A stretch of 64,000 nucleotides of DNA from Caballeronia telluris (GCF_001544495.1 NZ_FCNZ02000005.1:265243-329242); one strand, 5' to 3'. Positions 17,174 through 27,091 are shown, numbered from the stretch's first letter. Program-made: numbers and translations. Notes: generated by a model from the sequence alone, not told the origin.

Positions 17174-19828
17174 TCATGCGGCGCGCGACGACAGCGCTTT
17201 CAACAGGCTCTCCACGTTCACCGGTTTGACGAAGTGCAGGTCAAAGCCCGCCGCCTGAGCGCGCATGCGGTCCTCTGCTTGTCCGTAGCCCGTGATCGCA
17301 ATCAGAAGCGGCGTCGTCTCGCCCTTCTTGCGCAGACGCCTCGCCAGTTCGTAGCCATCCATGCCGGGAAGGCCGATGTCGAGCAACGCGACATCCGGCT
17401 TGAATTCCTGCCCGACGTCGAGCGCCTCTGCCGGCGAATACGCCACCCGAGTGACGTGGTTCTCGGTTTCGCAGAGCATCGCGAGGGAATCGGCGGCATC
17501 GCGATTGTCGTCGACGATCAGAATACGGCGCACGGCCGCTTCCGGTTGCTCATCGAGCGCGGAAAGCGTCGCACCCGAGTGACGTTCCTGATGATGCAGC
17601 CGCGGCAGGTCGACGATGACCGTCGTGCCACGACCGGGCCCCGGACTTTGCACGGAAATTCGTCCGTCGTGCATTTCGACGAGCTTCTTGACGAGTGAAA
17701 GGCCGATACCGAGGCCGCCTTCCGAACGGTCGAGCGTGCGCTCGCCCTGCGAGAAGAGATCGAAAATCTTCGGCAGCAGATCGGGCGAAATGCCCGATCC
17801 CGTATCGCCGATCACGATCGACACCCACGCGTCGTCAGCATGCGCGGTGACGCTGATGCTGCCGCCTTCCGGCGTGTACTTGATGGCGTTGTTGAGGATG
17901 TTCACGAGAATCTGCGAGACCCGCGTGACGTCGCCGAACACCCAGTTGGTCGCGTCGGGCACTTCGACATGCATGTGCTGCATGCGCGCCTGCGCCATGC
18001 CGGCCACGGCCTCGACCGCGTGATACACGGCGGTGCACACCAGAATCGGCTCTCGCTTGAGCGCAATGCGACCCTGCGTGATACGCGACACTTCCAGCAG
18101 GTCGTCGACGATATGCGTCATGTGCTCGACCTGCCGCTGCATCAGGCCGACGAGGTCCTGTTCGCGCTCACCCAGCGGCACGTCCTTTTGCATCAGCGCG
18201 ATGACCGTTCGCAAGGGCGCGAGCGGATTACGCAATTCGTGCGCGAGCATCGCAAGAAACTCGTCCTTGCGACGGCTCGACTCGCGCAGGATCAGTTCGA
18301 GGCGCTTGCGCTCGGTGATGTCGATGACGGAACTGATGACGCGCATCGGCTTGCCGGCGGCGCTGAGTTGCAGCAGCGCGCTGCCTTCTATCCACCGCTC
18401 GGGCTGGGAATTGTTCAGGCGGAATTCGAAGTTCGCGCTTGGCTTCTCGCCGTTCGCGAGGCGCCGGATATAGCGGTCGAGCGCGGCCCGGTCTTCTTCG
18501 TGCACGCGTTGCAGCGCCGCGACGTAAGGAACGCGTTCGGTCTTGCGCCGGTCGCCGCCATCTTCGATGGAGAGCACCCAATCGGACAGATCGAGCGTCG
18601 CGATACTGAGCTTGGCGGCCTGCATCGCCACCCTGAGCCTCAGCGAGCGCGCTTCGATCGCCGCTTTGGCCTCGTACTGCGCAGTGACATCGGTCGTCGT
18701 GCCGAACCATTCCTGAAGATTGCCGTTCTGATCGCAAAGCGGTGCGGCGCGCGCCTCGACGATCCGATACACGCCATCCTTGCGCCGCAAACGGAACGTA
18801 AGCGACTGCGTGGTCTTCTGGCGCAACGCGTTCTGCCAACTCTCGCGCGCCATCTCGCGATCTTCCGGATGGACTAGTTCCATCCAGCCCCAGCCCGCGA
18901 TGCACGAAGGATCGACGCCCGCGAAATCGTCCCATGAACCGCCCGCTGGCCGCACGCTGCCATCCGGCGTCGCCGACCACACCATCGCTCCGGTCGATTC
19001 GACCAGCGCGCGATAGCGCCGCTCGCTGAGACTCAGCCGCTCTTCATGGATGCGATGATCGCTGATGTCGAACGTGACGCCGTACACGCGCACGAGGAAT
19101 CCCTCGTGGTCGTACTCGGGATGTCCGCGCATGCGAAGCCACCGCTGCGGCGCGATCCGCTCGTCCAACAGAAAATCGAGTTCGAACGGCGCATGATGCT
19201 GCAGGACCGCATCGAGCTTGCGTTGATAGGGTTCGCGATACGCCGGCGCCACGCGCTCCGTCAATTCGGCGAGCATCACGGCGTCGGTGCCTTCGGGAAA
19301 ATCGTAGATTTTCGCGAGTTGCGCGGTCATGCGCACGACGCGCGTTTTCATGTCCCATTCCCAGGCGCCCATGCAGGCACCCTGAAATGCGGCCTGAAGG
19401 CGCCGCTCGCTTGCTTCATACAATTCCCACGCGTGCTTGCATTCGTGGATGTCGATCGCCACGCCCACCGTATCGGCGATTCCACCCAGCTCGTCGCGCG
19501 TCGCCTGGAGATGCAGCGTATGCCAGCGGAACACGCCGTCCGCGCGCATCAGCCTTACGTCGACGTTGCGCAGCAGCGTGCGGCCCGTCATCTGACGAAC
19601 CGCGTCGATGACAAAGCCGATATCGTCCGGGTAAACAAAGACGTTCCAGTGCTGCCCGAGCACCTTGTCATAGGGCACGCCGAGATAAAGGCAGGCCCAT
19701 GGATTCGCATAGACGATGCGGCCATCGCGCGACGCACGCCAGACGAAAGCCGGAAGGAACCGGGCGGGCGCAGGATCCTCGGTACCCTGCGCGGGGTCGT
19801 CGTTTGTCGGTTGGCTGTCTTCGGCCAT
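17174..19828 (-). CDS. hybrid sensor histidine kinase with four PAS domains and a receiver
   Basis: The 884-residue protein has four successive PAS/PAC units (roughly 25-145, 150-270, 275-400 and 410-530). A HisKA domain follows, with the phospho-acceptor in FLAMLAHELRNPLAPL, then a HATPase with DTGSGISPDLLPKIFDLF, and a C-terminal receiver with ILIVDDNRDAADS and Asp in LLDIGLPGMDG. No membrane segment is evident, so it is likely a cytoplasmic redox, light or ligand sensor. I use the ATG at 19828, with GAGAG upstream. It sits directly upstream of the VpsR-like gene on the same strand and may act on EPS control. No separate output protein is encoded beside it. Confidence 0.9.
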   Translation of the reverse strand: MAEDSQPTNDDPAQGTEDPAPARFLPAFVWRASRDGRIVYANPWACLYLGVPYDKVLGQHWNVFVYPDDIGFVIDAVRQMTGRTLLRNVDVRLMRADGVFRWHTLHLQATRDELGGIADTVGVAIDIHECKHAWELYEASERRLQAAFQGACMGAWEWDMKTRVVRMTAQLAKIYDFPEGTDAVMLAELTERVAPAYREPYQRKLDAVLQHHAPFELDFLLDERIAPQRWLRMRGHPEYDHEGFLVRVYGVTFDISDHRIHEERLSLSERRYRALVESTGAMVWSATPDGSVRPAGGSWDDFAGVDPSCIAGWGWMELVHPEDREMARESWQNALRQKTTQSLTFRLRRKDGVYRIVEARAAPLCDQNGNLQEWFGTTTDVTAQYEAKAAIEARSLRLRVAMQAAKLSIATLDLSDWVLSIEDGGDRRKTERVPYVAALQRVHEEDRAALDRYIRRLANGEKPSANFEFRLNNSQPERWIEGSALLQLSAAGKPMRVISSVIDITERKRLELILRESSRRKDEFLAMLAHELRNPLAPLRTVIALMQKDVPLGEREQDLVGLMQRQVEHMTHIVDDLLEVSRITQGRIALKREPILVCTAVYHAVEAVAGMAQARMQHMHVEVPDATNWVFGDVTRVSQILVNILNNAIKYTPEGGSISVTAHADDAWVSIVIGDTGSGISPDLLPKIFDLFSQGERTLDRSEGGLGIGLSLVKKLVEMHDGRISVQSPGPGRGTTVIVDLPRLHHQERHSGATLSALDEQPEAAVRRILIVDDNRDAADSLAMLCETENHVTRVAYSPAEALDVGQEFKPDVALLDIGLPGMDGYELARRLRKKGETTPLLIAITGYGQAEDRMRAQAAGFDLHFVKPVNVESLLKALSSRAA

Positions 19829-20090
19829 GGCAACGCTCTCTAAGACTGTTTTAAGCGGCTGCAACGAAGGCTCTCGCCCGTAGAGCATACGATACGCCGA
19901 ACACCCGGGGCAGCACAGCAGCGAATGGGCCTACGGGTTTAGCTGCATGACTAAGATCGCGCGGTGAACAAAACGTCTGCATGTCGAAAAATCGAACGTG
20001 CGTGTGCTATGCGGGCAATACCCAAGATCGTTTCTATATGCAGCGTCTGCCAATCGACTTCCTGAATCAGTCTAAGCAATCTTGAGGCCT

Positions 20091-21593
20091 ATGATCCGCT
20101 CGACTGCTACAACCGGCGTCCTGCTCGCGGCGATCCTTGGATCGAGCATGGCGTTCATCGACGGAACCGTCGTGAACGTCGCGCTGGCAGCGCTGCAAGC
20201 AAGCCTTCACGCGACGGCTAGCCAGCTCCAGTGGGTCGTCGAAGCGTATGCGCTGACGCTGGCGTCGCTCCTGCTTCTCGGCGGATCGCTCGGCGATCTC
20301 TATGGCCGACGCAAGATTTTCGCGGCAGGCGTGGTGATCTTCGCGGCCGCGTCGGCATGGTGCGGTCTGGCCGAAACGGTCTACACGCTCATCACGGCGC
20401 GCGCCATGCAGGGCATCGGCGCGGCACTGCTCGTGCCCGGCAGCCTGTCGCTTATCAGCGCTTCGTTTCCGGCGGAAAGGCGCGGCCGCGCGATAGGTAC
20501 GTGGTCCGCATTCACCGCGATCATGGCGGCGTTCGGCCCAGTGGCGGGCGGCTGGATGATCGAACAGCTTTCGTGGCGCGCGGTCTTCTTCATCAATTTG
20601 CCGCTGGCCGCCGTCGTCGTCTGGATCACGCTGTCCGGCGTTCCGGAAAGCCGCAACGACTCGATGCCGCAAACCCTCGACTGGCCGGGCGCCTTGCTCG
20701 CGTGCGCCGGTCTTGGATGCGTGACGTTCGCGCTCATCGAAGCCGCTCGCGGCGGGACCGTCATCGCGACGACTGCGGCATGCGGCGTCGTCGCGCTCAT
20801 CCTTTTCGTGGTTGTCGAGGCGCGCTCGACAGCGCCGATGATGCCGCTCGCGCTCTTTCGGTCGCGCACGTTCGCCGGCGCGAACCTCATCACGCTGTTT
20901 CTTTACGCGGCTTTCGGCGGCACGCTGTACTTCCTGCCGCTCGACTTGATTCAGGTCGAAGGCTACACCGCGACCGAAGCGGGCGCGGCGCTGTTGCCGC
21001 TCATTCTTCTTATCTTTGCGCTGTCCCGCTGGTCCGGCGGCCTGATCGCAAGCCACGGCGCCCGGCTTCCACTCGTCGTCGGGCCGCTCATCGTCGCAGC
21101 AGGGTTCGCGTGGCTCGCAGCGTCCGCATCGACCCGCGCCGGCGCTTCATACTGGAGCACGATCTTTCCGCCCATGTTCGTGCTCGGTCTCGGCATGGCG
21201 ACCTGCGTCGCCCCACTGACGACCACGGTCATGAACGCAGTTCAATTGAACGATGCGGGCGTGGCGTCCGGCGTGAACAATGCCGTCTCGCGGATTGCCG
21301 GATTGCTCGCGATTGCCGTTTTCGGGGTCTTGCTGTCCGTTCGCTTCGACAGCATGCTGCAAGAAAAACTCGAAGCGCTTGCTCTGAGCGCCGATATGCG
21401 CAACGCCGTGTATATGCAGCGCGCCTTACTAGCAGGCATTCATAGCGGAAATCCGGCCGTGGCCCGTGCGATCGACGAGTCGTTCGTATCGGGATATCGC
21501 TTAGTGCTGCTCATTGCCGCTACCCTCGCCATCGCGAGTTCGGCCAGCGCCTATTTGCTGCTTCCCCGGGAGGACGTCGCTCAAAAGGGCTGA
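20091..21593 (+). CDS. MFS drug exporter, DHA2 family (14 TMS)
   Basis: The 500-residue transporter has about 14 membrane segments and the motif A region GGSLGDLYGRRKIF near residue 65. An early DGTVVNVAL stretch at residues 23-31 is typical of EmrB/QacA-type multidrug exporters. Proton-driven efflux of drugs or aromatic compounds at the inner membrane is the expected role. The ATG at 20091 is chosen; a TTG three codons earlier also lies in frame and cannot be excluded. It is divergent from the hybrid kinase with 262 bases between. No adaptor or outer-membrane partner is adjacent. Confidence 0.88.
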   Translation: MIRSTATTGVLLAAILGSSMAFIDGTVVNVALAALQASLHATASQLQWVVEAYALTLASLLLLGGSLGDLYGRRKIFAAGVVIFAAASAWCGLAETVYTLITARAMQGIGAALLVPGSLSLISASFPAERRGRAIGTWSAFTAIMAAFGPVAGGWMIEQLSWRAVFFINLPLAAVVVWITLSGVPESRNDSMPQTLDWPGALLACAGLGCVTFALIEAARGGTVIATTAACGVVALILFVVVEARSTAPMMPLALFRSRTFAGANLITLFLYAAFGGTLYFLPLDLIQVEGYTATEAGAALLPLILLIFALSRWSGGLIASHGARLPLVVGPLIVAAGFAWLAASASTRAGASYWSTIFPPMFVLGLGMATCVAPLTTTVMNAVQLNDAGVASGVNNAVSRIAGLLAIAVFGVLLSVRFDSMLQEKLEALALSADMRNAVYMQRALLAGIHSGNPAVARAIDESFVSGYRLVLLIAATLAIASSASAYLLLPREDVAQKG

Positions 21594-21596
21594 ACC

Positions 21597-21791
21597 TTAA
21601 GCGGCTTCGCAGCTTTTAATTAAGTCGCGAATTCCACTTGCGAAATAGGTGGTTGGCGATGCGCGATTGACCTTGGAAACTAGAACGTCGATAATAGTTT
21701 CCATCGGGATGGATGCAGGAAGGCTGCGAGTAACTCGCCGCGCGACTGTTGGCCTAAGCTCTTGTCTTCTTCCATGAAACAAGCGCGCCAC
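21597..21791 (-). CDS. possible small protein, 64 residues (uncertain)
   Basis: This short frame with a GTG start lies in an AT-richer spacer between the MFS exporter and the ABC exporter operon. Its C-terminal half (METIIDVLVSKVNRASP) could form a helix. The codon choice is unlike that of the neighbours, and the ribosome site is poorly placed. An overlapping frame starting at an ATG within it is equally open. I do not recognise a family, and it may be spurious. Confidence 0.22.
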   Translation of the reverse strand: MARLFHGRRQELRPTVARRVTRSLPASIPMETIIDVLVSKVNRASPTTYFASGIRDLIKSCEAA

Positions 21792-21853
21792 CTATTTCGG
21801 ATAGCTGATTACCTTTTCAGACGTACCACGAACCCGATACGGAAGCTGACTCC

Positions 21854-22858
21854 ATGAACCTCGCTCCTGCCCGCGCGAAGCTGACTCGGCGCTGCATCAG
21901 GCAGCCGATCAACGGCATCCATTTTGGATTGCTTTGCGCGCTCGTCCTGCTATCGGCTTGCTCGCGTGACGATCGGAATGTCTACCAGGGCTATGTCGAA
22001 GGCGAATTCGTGTATCTCGCTTCATCGCAGTCGGGTTCGCTTACGCAACTGTCCGTCGCGCGCGGCCAAACCGTGCGTTCCAATGCGCCCTTGTTCACGC
22101 TCGAAGCGGTCGATGAAACCGCTGCATTGGAAGGAGCACAACAGCAACTCGCCACGGCGCGCGCGCAACTCGCCGACATCGAGACGGGCAAGCGCGTGCC
22201 CGAAGTCAATGTGAACCGCGCACAACTGGCGCAGGCGCAGGCCAATGCGCGCAAAGCCGCCTTGCAACTCACGCGCGACGAAGCTCAATTCCGCGCGGGC
22301 GGCATCCCGAAGGCGCAGCTCGACGATTCACGCGCCAACGCCGATGCGACCGCGGCGCAGGTGCGCGAGCTGACGAACCAGGTCGAAGTGGCGCGCCTGC
22401 CCGGCCGCTCGCAACAGATCGCCGCGCAAAGGGCGCAGGTGGCCGCAGCCCAGGCATCCCTCGCGCAGACACAGTGGAAGCTGGACCAGAAGCGCGTCGT
22501 GGCGCCCGCTGATGGCCTGGTCTACGACACGCTCTATCGTGCCGGCGAATGGGTGCAGGCAGGCAGCCCCGTCGTACAGATGCTGCCGCCGCAGAACGTG
22601 AAGGTTCGCCTCTTCGTGGCCGAGGGCATCGTGGGGAATATCGCGGCCGGCCGCGCGATGACCGTGCATTGCGACGGCTGCGCGGCGGATGTCCCCGTCA
22701 AGGTCACCTATGTGTCGAACAAGGCGGAATACACGCCGCCCGTCATCTACAGCAACGAGAGCCGTTCGAAACTCGTCTTCATGGTCGAGGCGCATCCTTC
22801 GGTCGCCGATGCAGGCAAGCTGCATCCCGGCCAGCCCGTCACGGTGACACTGCAATGA
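21854..22858 (+). CDS. HlyD-family periplasmic adaptor (lipoprotein)
   Basis: The 334-residue membrane-fusion protein has an N-terminal signal ending in the lipobox LLSAC (Cys about 36). A biotinyl/lipoyl-like half follows (SGSLTQLSVARGQTV), then a long alpha-helical hairpin rich in Ala and Gln (about 95-215) and the second half APADGLVYDTLYRAGEWV. It would bridge the ABC permease to the outer-membrane factor encoded three genes downstream, as in YbhG-type exporters. The ABC ATPase start overlaps its stop by four bases. First gene of a five-gene operon. Confidence 0.9.
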   Translation: MNLAPARAKLTRRCIRQPINGIHFGLLCALVLLSACSRDDRNVYQGYVEGEFVYLASSQSGSLTQLSVARGQTVRSNAPLFTLEAVDETAALEGAQQQLATARAQLADIETGKRVPEVNVNRAQLAQAQANARKAALQLTRDEAQFRAGGIPKAQLDDSRANADATAAQVRELTNQVEVARLPGRSQQIAAQRAQVAAAQASLAQTQWKLDQKRVVAPADGLVYDTLYRAGEWVQAGSPVVQMLPPQNVKVRLFVAEGIVGNIAAGRAMTVHCDGCAADVPVKVTYVSNKAEYTPPVIYSNESRSKLVFMVEAHPSVADAGKLHPGQPVTVTLQ

Positions 22859-23799
22859 CCGCACCCGTCACCGACAACGTCATCGACGTCCAAAACCTCA
22901 ACAAGCGCTTCGGAGACAAGCACGTCGTCAACGACGTCTCGCTGCAAGTCGCGCGCGGCGAAATCTTCGGCTTTCTCGGACCCAACGGCAGCGGCAAGAC
23001 GACGTCGATCCGCCTGATGTGCGGCCTGCTCACGCCGGATTCGGGCACCGGCACCTGTCTTGGCTACGACATCCGCAGCGAGAGTGCGCAAATCAAGCGC
23101 AACGTGGGTTACATGACGCAGCGCTTTTCCTATTGGGAAGACCTGACTATCCGCGAGAACCTCGACTTCGTCGCGCGTATCTACCAAATGCGAAACCGGC
23201 GCGAGGCGGTCGACCGCTCGCTCGAAGGTCTCGGTCTGCAAAGCCGCGCGAACCAGCTCACCGGCTCGCTCTCGGGCGGATGGAAGCAGCGGCTCGCGCT
23301 CGCCGCCTGCATGCTGCACGAACCGAAACTGCTGCTGCTCGACGAACCGACCGCTGGCGTCGATCCCACCGCCCGGCGCGACTTCTGGGAAGAACTGCAC
23401 CGGCTCGCGGCGCGCGGCATATCCGTGCTCGTCAGCACGCACTACATGGACGAAGCGGAGCGCTGTCACAAGCTCGCGTATATCGCCTACGGCAAGCTGC
23501 TTGCGAAGGGCACGGCAAGAGAAGTGATCGAAGCGCAAGACCTTCGCACGTGGGCGATCCACGGCGAACAGTTGAGCAAGCTCTCCGAGCAATTGCGCTC
23601 GGCGCCCGGCGTCGATCAGACCGTCGTGTTCGGCTCGGCGCTGCATGCAAGCGGCCGCGATCACGCAGCGCTCGAACGCGCGATAAGAAACGCGACCGAA
23701 GGCTCGCCGCTCACTATCGAAGAAATCAATACCGGTCTGGAAGACGTATTCATCTATCTGATGAGCCACTCGCAGGACAACTTCGGAGCGCCATCTTGA
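22855..23799 (+). CDS. ABC exporter ATPase (YbhF-like, single nucleotide-binding domain)
   Basis: The 314-residue ATPase has Walker A GPNGSGKTTS (about residue 42), Q-loop TQRFSYWEDL, signature LSGGWKQRLALA, Walker B LLLLDEPTAGVD and the H-loop STHYMDEAE. The C-terminal 80 residues resemble the extension of drug and exporter ATPases of the DrrA/YbhF type. It starts at an ATG overlapping the adaptor stop (ATGA). It energises export with the single permease encoded next. Confidence 0.93.
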   Translation: MTAPVTDNVIDVQNLNKRFGDKHVVNDVSLQVARGEIFGFLGPNGSGKTTSIRLMCGLLTPDSGTGTCLGYDIRSESAQIKRNVGYMTQRFSYWEDLTIRENLDFVARIYQMRNRREAVDRSLEGLGLQSRANQLTGSLSGGWKQRLALAACMLHEPKLLLLDEPTAGVDPTARRDFWEELHRLAARGISVLVSTHYMDEAERCHKLAYIAYGKLLAKGTAREVIEAQDLRTWAIHGEQLSKLSEQLRSAPGVDQTVVFGSALHASGRDHAALERAIRNATEGSPLTIEEINTGLEDVFIYLMSHSQDNFGAPS

Positions 23800-24938
23800 G
23801 CACGCGCATGGTCTTCTCGCTCACGCGCTGGTGGAGCATCGTGCTTAAAGAATTCCTGCAATTGCGGCGCGACCGCGTCACATTCGGGATGATCGTCGGC
23901 TTGCCGATCATCCAGCTCGCGCTCTTCGGGTTCGCCATCAATACCGATCCGAAGCACTTGCCGACCGCCGTCATCGTCGGCGACGAGAGTGCGTTCTCCC
24001 GCAGCTTCATCGCGGCGATGAAGAACTCGGCCTATTTCGACTTCGTCGGCACGCTGCCCGACGAGGAAGCCGGCCGGCGCGCACTCGCGCAAGGCCGCGT
24101 GCAGTTCGTGCTGAACATACCGGTCGGCTTCTCGCGCGATCTCTTGCGAGGCAAGCGCCCGTCGCTGCTCGTGGAAGCGGATGCCACCGACCCTACCGCG
24201 ACGAACACCGCCGTTGCCGCGCTACCGAGCCTCGTGCAGCCCGTCGCCGACAAGGACATCACGGGGGCGCTCGCGCATCTGAACGGCAGCCCGGCGGCCT
24301 TCGGCGTGCAGATCCACAGCCTCTACAACCCCGAAGGCATCACGCAATACAACGTGGTGCCGGGCCTGATGGGCGTGATCCTGACGATGACGCTCGTCAT
24401 GATGACCGGCCTCGCGATCACGCGCGAACGCGAGCGGGGCACGATGGAGAACCTCCTTGCGACGCCCGTCCTGCCGATCGAAGTGATGACCGGCAAGATC
24501 GTGCCTTACGTGATCATCGGCCTCGTTCAGGCGACGATCATCCTCGCGGCGACGTACTTCGTCTTTCACGTTCCGTTCGTCGGGAGCCTAGTCGCCATCT
24601 ATCTCGCCGCGTTGCTCTTCATCGCGGCGAACCTGACGGTGGGCATCACGCTGTCCTCGCTCGCTCAGAACCAGTTGCAAGCGGTGCAACTCACCATCTT
24701 CTACTTTCTTCCGAACATCCTGCTCTCGGGCTTCATGTTTCCCTTTGCCGGCATGCCGAAGTGGGCACAGATGATCGGCAACCTGCTGCCGCTCACGTAC
24801 TTCAACCGTCTGATACGCGGCATCCTGCTCAAGGGAAACGGCTGGATGGACCTCTGGCCTTCGGTATGGCCGATGATGATCTTCACGCTGATCGTGATGG
24901 GCATCGCATTGCGCTTCTACCGTCGCACGCTCGACTAG
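23796..24938 (+). CDS. ABC-2 type permease (YbhS/YbhR-like)
   Basis: The 380-residue protein has an N-terminal membrane helix, a large periplasmic domain (about 45-180) and five C-terminal helices, the ABC-2 exporter layout. The likely start is the TTG at 23796, which overlaps the ATPase stop as TTGA and has GGAG seven bases upstream. The first ATG (23808) is 19 bases from that site. Only one permease gene is present, whereas the E. coli ybh system has two, so it probably acts as a homodimer. Substrate unknown. Confidence 0.88.
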   Translation: MSTRMVFSLTRWWSIVLKEFLQLRRDRVTFGMIVGLPIIQLALFGFAINTDPKHLPTAVIVGDESAFSRSFIAAMKNSAYFDFVGTLPDEEAGRRALAQGRVQFVLNIPVGFSRDLLRGKRPSLLVEADATDPTATNTAVAALPSLVQPVADKDITGALAHLNGSPAAFGVQIHSLYNPEGITQYNVVPGLMGVILTMTLVMMTGLAITRERERGTMENLLATPVLPIEVMTGKIVPYVIIGLVQATIILAATYFVFHVPFVGSLVAIYLAALLFIAANLTVGITLSSLAQNQLQAVQLTIFYFLPNILLSGFMFPFAGMPKWAQMIGNLLPLTYFNRLIRGILLKGNGWMDLWPSVWPMMIFTLIVMGIALRFYRRTLD

Positions 24939-24949
24939 GAAACACTGCC

Positions 24950-26380
24950 ATGAAGCACCTCGCTCTCGTGTCCTTAATGGCGTTGTCCGGTTGCGCGGTC
25001 GGTCCAGACTTTCAGACGCCCGCGCCACCCGATACCGAGCGCTATACCCGCGACGCGCCCGCCAGCGCGGCGCAAACCTTCCCAGCCATCGACACCGCGA
25101 CGCCGATGTGGTGGAAGCGGTTCCGCTCGGATGCGGTGGATCGTCTCGTCGACGAAGCACTGCGGCAAAGCCCGACGCTCGATCAGGCGCGCGCCCGGCT
25201 GATCGAGGCACGCGAGAACTACAACGCGCAAGCGGGCGCCACCGCGTTTCCTTCCGTCGACGCCACGATGTCGGCCACACGCCAGCAGGTCGATCTTGCT
25301 TCCTTCGGCATTCCGAACGTGGCTAACCCGGGACCGTTCTCGCTGTTCAACGCGTCAGTCAGCGTGTCGTATACGTTCGACATCTTTGGCGGCAATCGTC
25401 GCGCACTCGAAGCGACGATGGCACAGGTCGACTACGAACGCTTCGAACTCGAAGCGGCGCGGCTCTCGATCGCGGGGAACGTGGTGGCGTCCGCCGTGCG
25501 GCGCGCATCGCTTCGCGAGCAGGTCTCGCTGACCCGGCGTCTCGCGGATGCACAGGCAGAGCAGCTTGCGATCGTCGACGCGCGCCATGCGGCAGGCGGC
25601 GTCTCCCAACTCGACGTGCGCAGCCAACGCACGCTGCTCGCACAAACGCGCGCGTCGCTGCCGCCGCTCGAAACGCAACTCGCCCAGGCCGATCATCAAC
25701 TGGCGATTCTCGTCGGGCGGCCGCCGTCGAAAGCAGGCTTCGACGCGCTCACGCTCGACTCGTTTCAACTGCCCGCCGATGTGCCGCTCACGTTGCCCTC
25801 CACGCTCGCGCGCGAACGGCCCGACATCCGCGCGTCGGAAGCGTTGCTGCATCAGGCGAGCGCGAATGTCGGCGTGGCGACGGCCAATCTCTATCCGCAG
25901 TTTTCGCTCTCGGCAGGCATCGGTTCGCAGCGAACCAGCATTCAGGACGTGGTGAGTGGCCTGAACGTCTGGAACATCGGATTGAATATCACGCAACCGC
26001 TCTTCCACGGAGGCGAGTTGCGTGCGAAGAAACGCTCGGCGCAGGCGGCATACGACGCCGCGCTTGCGACCTACCAACAGACGGTCTTGCAGGCACTCCA
26101 GCAGGTCGCGGATACGCTCACCGCCTTGCAAAACGACGCACGAGAAATGCAGTCGCGCGAGGATGCCGCACGCGAGGCGCAAGCGAGCTTCGATATCGCT
26201 CATGCGCAGTACGCAGCTGGCGGCGTTAGTCAGTTCAGCCTGCTCGATGCAGAGCGCCAGACCTTGCAGACAGCGCTCGATCGCACGCGCGCGCAAGCGG
26301 ACCGCTTCGCCGATACGGCTGCACTCTTTCAATCCCTCGGCGGCGCAACGCAGGCCGAAGCGCTCGCACAGGAGCGCTAG
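24950..26380 (+). CDS. outer-membrane efflux factor, NodT/OprM family lipoprotein
   Basis: The 476-residue TolC-like protein has a lipoprotein signal MKHLALVSLMALSGCAVGPDF (Cys 15) and two repeats of the outer-membrane factor fold. NodT-family motifs include PDIRASEALLHQASANVGVA near residue 290 and GLNITQPLFHGGELRAKK near 345. It forms the outer-membrane channel for the ABC exporter encoded upstream and completes a tripartite pump within one operon. The start has AGGAAA eight bases upstream and lies 11 bases after the permease stop. Confidence 0.92.
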   Translation: MKHLALVSLMALSGCAVGPDFQTPAPPDTERYTRDAPASAAQTFPAIDTATPMWWKRFRSDAVDRLVDEALRQSPTLDQARARLIEARENYNAQAGATAFPSVDATMSATRQQVDLASFGIPNVANPGPFSLFNASVSVSYTFDIFGGNRRALEATMAQVDYERFELEAARLSIAGNVVASAVRRASLREQVSLTRRLADAQAEQLAIVDARHAAGGVSQLDVRSQRTLLAQTRASLPPLETQLAQADHQLAILVGRPPSKAGFDALTLDSFQLPADVPLTLPSTLARERPDIRASEALLHQASANVGVATANLYPQFSLSAGIGSQRTSIQDVVSGLNVWNIGLNITQPLFHGGELRAKKRSAQAAYDAALATYQQTVLQALQQVADTLTALQNDAREMQSREDAAREAQASFDIAHAQYAAGGVSQFSLLDAERQTLQTALDRTRAQADRFADTAALFQSLGGATQAEALAQER

Positions 26381-27091
26381 ATGCCGCGCGAGAACGAGCC
26401 ATCGGACCGGTCGACCGCTTCGACAGGAGCACACGAAATCGCTGCGCAATCTGCCTTTCCCCCGGTCGACTTCGACGACGGGCCGTCCGGCACCATTCTC
26501 GCGGCCGCACGCGAGATCCTGCTGCGCGAGCATTACAGCGGGCTCACGATGGACCGCCTCGCACTCGCGCTCGGCATGAGCAAGAAGACGCTCTACGTGC
26601 ACTTCTCGTCGAAGGACGCGATGGTCGCCGCGATCATCGCCGCGACGGGCGTCTCGATCCGTCGCCAGGTGACGGCCATACTCGATGGCCCCGGCGGCTT
26701 TCCCGAGAAGCTCGAAGCACTGCTGCGCGTTGTCGCGGATCACGTGGGCGTGATGTCGCCGGACTTCCTGCAGGACCTGAATCGCTACGCGCCGCATCTC
26801 TTCGACGAAATCCAGGCCATCAAGGAACGCAATATTCCGACGGTGTTCGGCCGCGTGATGCGCCTAGGCGTCGAACAGGGCATGATTCGCGCCGATATCG
26901 ACGTGACCTATCTCGCCGAATATTGGTTGCAGGTCGCCAAAGGCGTGCACGACACGGCGATGCTCGCACGCACGGGCCTCACGCCGCACGCGGCGCTCGA
27001 AAAGGCGCTGGATCTGTTCTTTCTCGGCGTCTTGACGCCCGCTGCGCGCAAGAAAGTCGGGCGGCAATTGCCGGGGGCATCGCGCGCCTAG
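26381..27091 (+). CDS. TetR/AcrR family repressor of the exporter operon
   Basis: The 236-residue protein has an N-terminal helix-turn-helix (LTMDRLALALGMSKKTLYVHFSSKD, about residues 48-70), after an unusual 35-residue polar extension, and a C-terminal ligand-binding domain. Its ATG follows the efflux-factor stop directly, and AGGAGC lies six bases upstream. Placement at the end of the operon suggests that it represses the operon until a pump substrate binds. Its stop overlaps the stop of the convergent LysE gene by four bases (CTAG). Confidence 0.88.
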   Translation: MPRENEPSDRSTASTGAHEIAAQSAFPPVDFDDGPSGTILAAAREILLREHYSGLTMDRLALALGMSKKTLYVHFSSKDAMVAAIIAATGVSIRRQVTAILDGPGGFPEKLEALLRVVADHVGVMSPDFLQDLNRYAPHLFDEIQAIKERNIPTVFGRVMRLGVEQGMIRADIDVTYLAEYWLQVAKGVHDTAMLARTGLTPHAALEKALDLFFLGVLTPAARKKVGRQLPGASRA

